This document shows, in pieces, positions 63,549 through 64,000 of a stretch of DNA of 64,000 nucleotides (positions are counted from its first letter, which is position 1; each line of letters begins with the position of its first letter). The notes under the pieces were generated by a model. That model saw only the letters and a list, made by a program, of their open reading frames with translations. It did not search any database and was not told the DNA's origin. The DNA is from Chloroflexota bacterium (GTDB lineage: Bacteria; Chloroflexota; Anaerolineae; Aggregatilineales; Phototrophicaceae): positions 26,937 through 90,936 of the forward strand of contig JAPOSR010000066.1 in the NCBI GenBank assembly GCA_026709625.1, written 5' to 3'. The position numbers and the translations under genes were made by a program.

Positions 63549-64000
63549 CTATTCTTGGCGTGGCAAACTGAAATAGAAGGTCGAGCCGCTGCCCACCGCG
63601 CTCTTGACCGAGATATCCCCGCCATGCGCCTGCACGATGGCGCGCGCCAGATACAGCCCCAAACCCGTACCCTGCGTGCGCCGAGTCAAGCGGTCGTCGA
63701 TGCGATAAAAGCGCTCGAATATGCGCTGCAGTTGGTCGTTGGCGATGCCCGGGCCTTCGTCGCGCACGAAGACAGTGACACTCGTCAGCGAATGCCGCCC
63801 GCCGACAGTGACGGTCGATTGCGCTGGCGAATACTTGATCGCGTTGGTCAGCAGGTTGTCGATAACCTGGCGCAGACGCGCGGCGTCGCCATGTATGACC
63901 GGGAAATCTTCCGGGAAGCTCAACACAATGCGCTGGCTTGCGCCGCTTTCCAGCCGCTCCACCGACTTCGCCGCCACCGCATGCCAATCCGCATCCGCCG
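63549..64000 (-). CDS. Sensor histidine kinase, C-terminal ATPase domain (partial)
   Basis: Open to the window edge; 150 C-terminal codons visible. HATPase_c motifs: N box VIDNLLTNAIKYSP, G1 DEGPGIA, F box RIFERFYRIDD and G2 GTGLGLYLA. The HisKA dimerisation helix and sensor lie outside. It phosphorylates a response regulator; whether that is the orphan at 53322 is unknown. Confidence 0.9.
   Translation of the reverse strand, partial: ADADWHAVAAKSVERLESGASQRIVLSFPEDFPVIHGDAARLRQVIDNLLTNAIKYSPAQSTVTVGGRHSLTSVTVFVRDEGPGIANDQLQRIFERFYRIDDRLTRRTQGTGLGLYLARAIVQAHGGDISVKSAVGSGSTFYFSLPRQE

Overview
The window is a GC-rich, densely coded bacterial chromosome segment, most probably from a Chloroflexota lineage close to Anaerolineae/Aggregatilineales. 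This placement is inferred from gene content and style: high-affinity ABC transporters with long secreted binding proteins, a LysM lipoprotein with TATP-type linkers, sugar epimerase/Gfo-Idh/PhyH catabolic clusters, and MreBCD-PBP2-MinCDE-RodA in one array. No rRNA or phylogenetic marker was analysed, so the placement is moderate. There are two tRNAs (Glu-UUC, Gln-CUG).

Layout. 1-2047: end of signal peptidase I, a small zinc-finger protein, tRNA-Glu and a 2-hydroxyacid dehydrogenase. 2319-7879 (minus): a complete branched-chain amino acid-type ABC transporter in the order livJ-livH-livM-livG-livF, with a strong promoter upstream of livJ and a terminator-like hairpin after it; livH carries an unusual duplicated N-terminal extension. 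8322-14904: sugar isomerase/epimerase, Gfo/Idh/MocA oxidoreductase, glycogen phosphorylase, a DapA-family lyase and an enolase-superfamily dehydratase. 14983-16944: a compact cassette (coiled-coil membrane protein plus divergent DNA methyltransferase-HNH fusion) bounded by imperfect inverted repeats; its right end truncates a phytanoyl-CoA dioxygenase gene. 17143-26205 (minus): FAD oxidoreductase, PhyH dioxygenase, a W-rich protein, a MalEFG-type sugar ABC transporter (ATPase not in the window) and a second epimerase. 26360-31390 (plus): SDR, amidase, lactate-permease-family transporter and DegT aminotransferase, probably one transcription unit. 31504-35462 (minus): TPP enzyme, TauE/SafE exporter and MFS exporter.

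35598-40740 (plus): CrcB, UppP, LysM lipoprotein, ribosomal protein L19 and membrane proteins. 40787-51652 (minus): a growth/division array mreB-mreC-mreD-mrdA-(unknown membrane protein)-minC-minD-minE-rodA-gltX-tRNA-Gln, coupling elongation, division-site placement and glutamyl-tRNA synthesis. 51819-63544 (plus): tilS, an orphan response regulator lacking the switch lysine, an esterase-CapA fusion, a Clp-type ATPase whose first AAA module looks dead, a phosphohexomutase, a methyltransferase and secreted or membrane proteins. The window ends in a histidine kinase running off the edge.

Four copies of a ~140-168 bp MITE-like repeat lie between genes (493, 2091, 8001, 21855). The best candidate for an undescribed system is the inverted-repeat-bounded methyltransferase-HNH cassette, with palindromes lying between its two divergent promoters.
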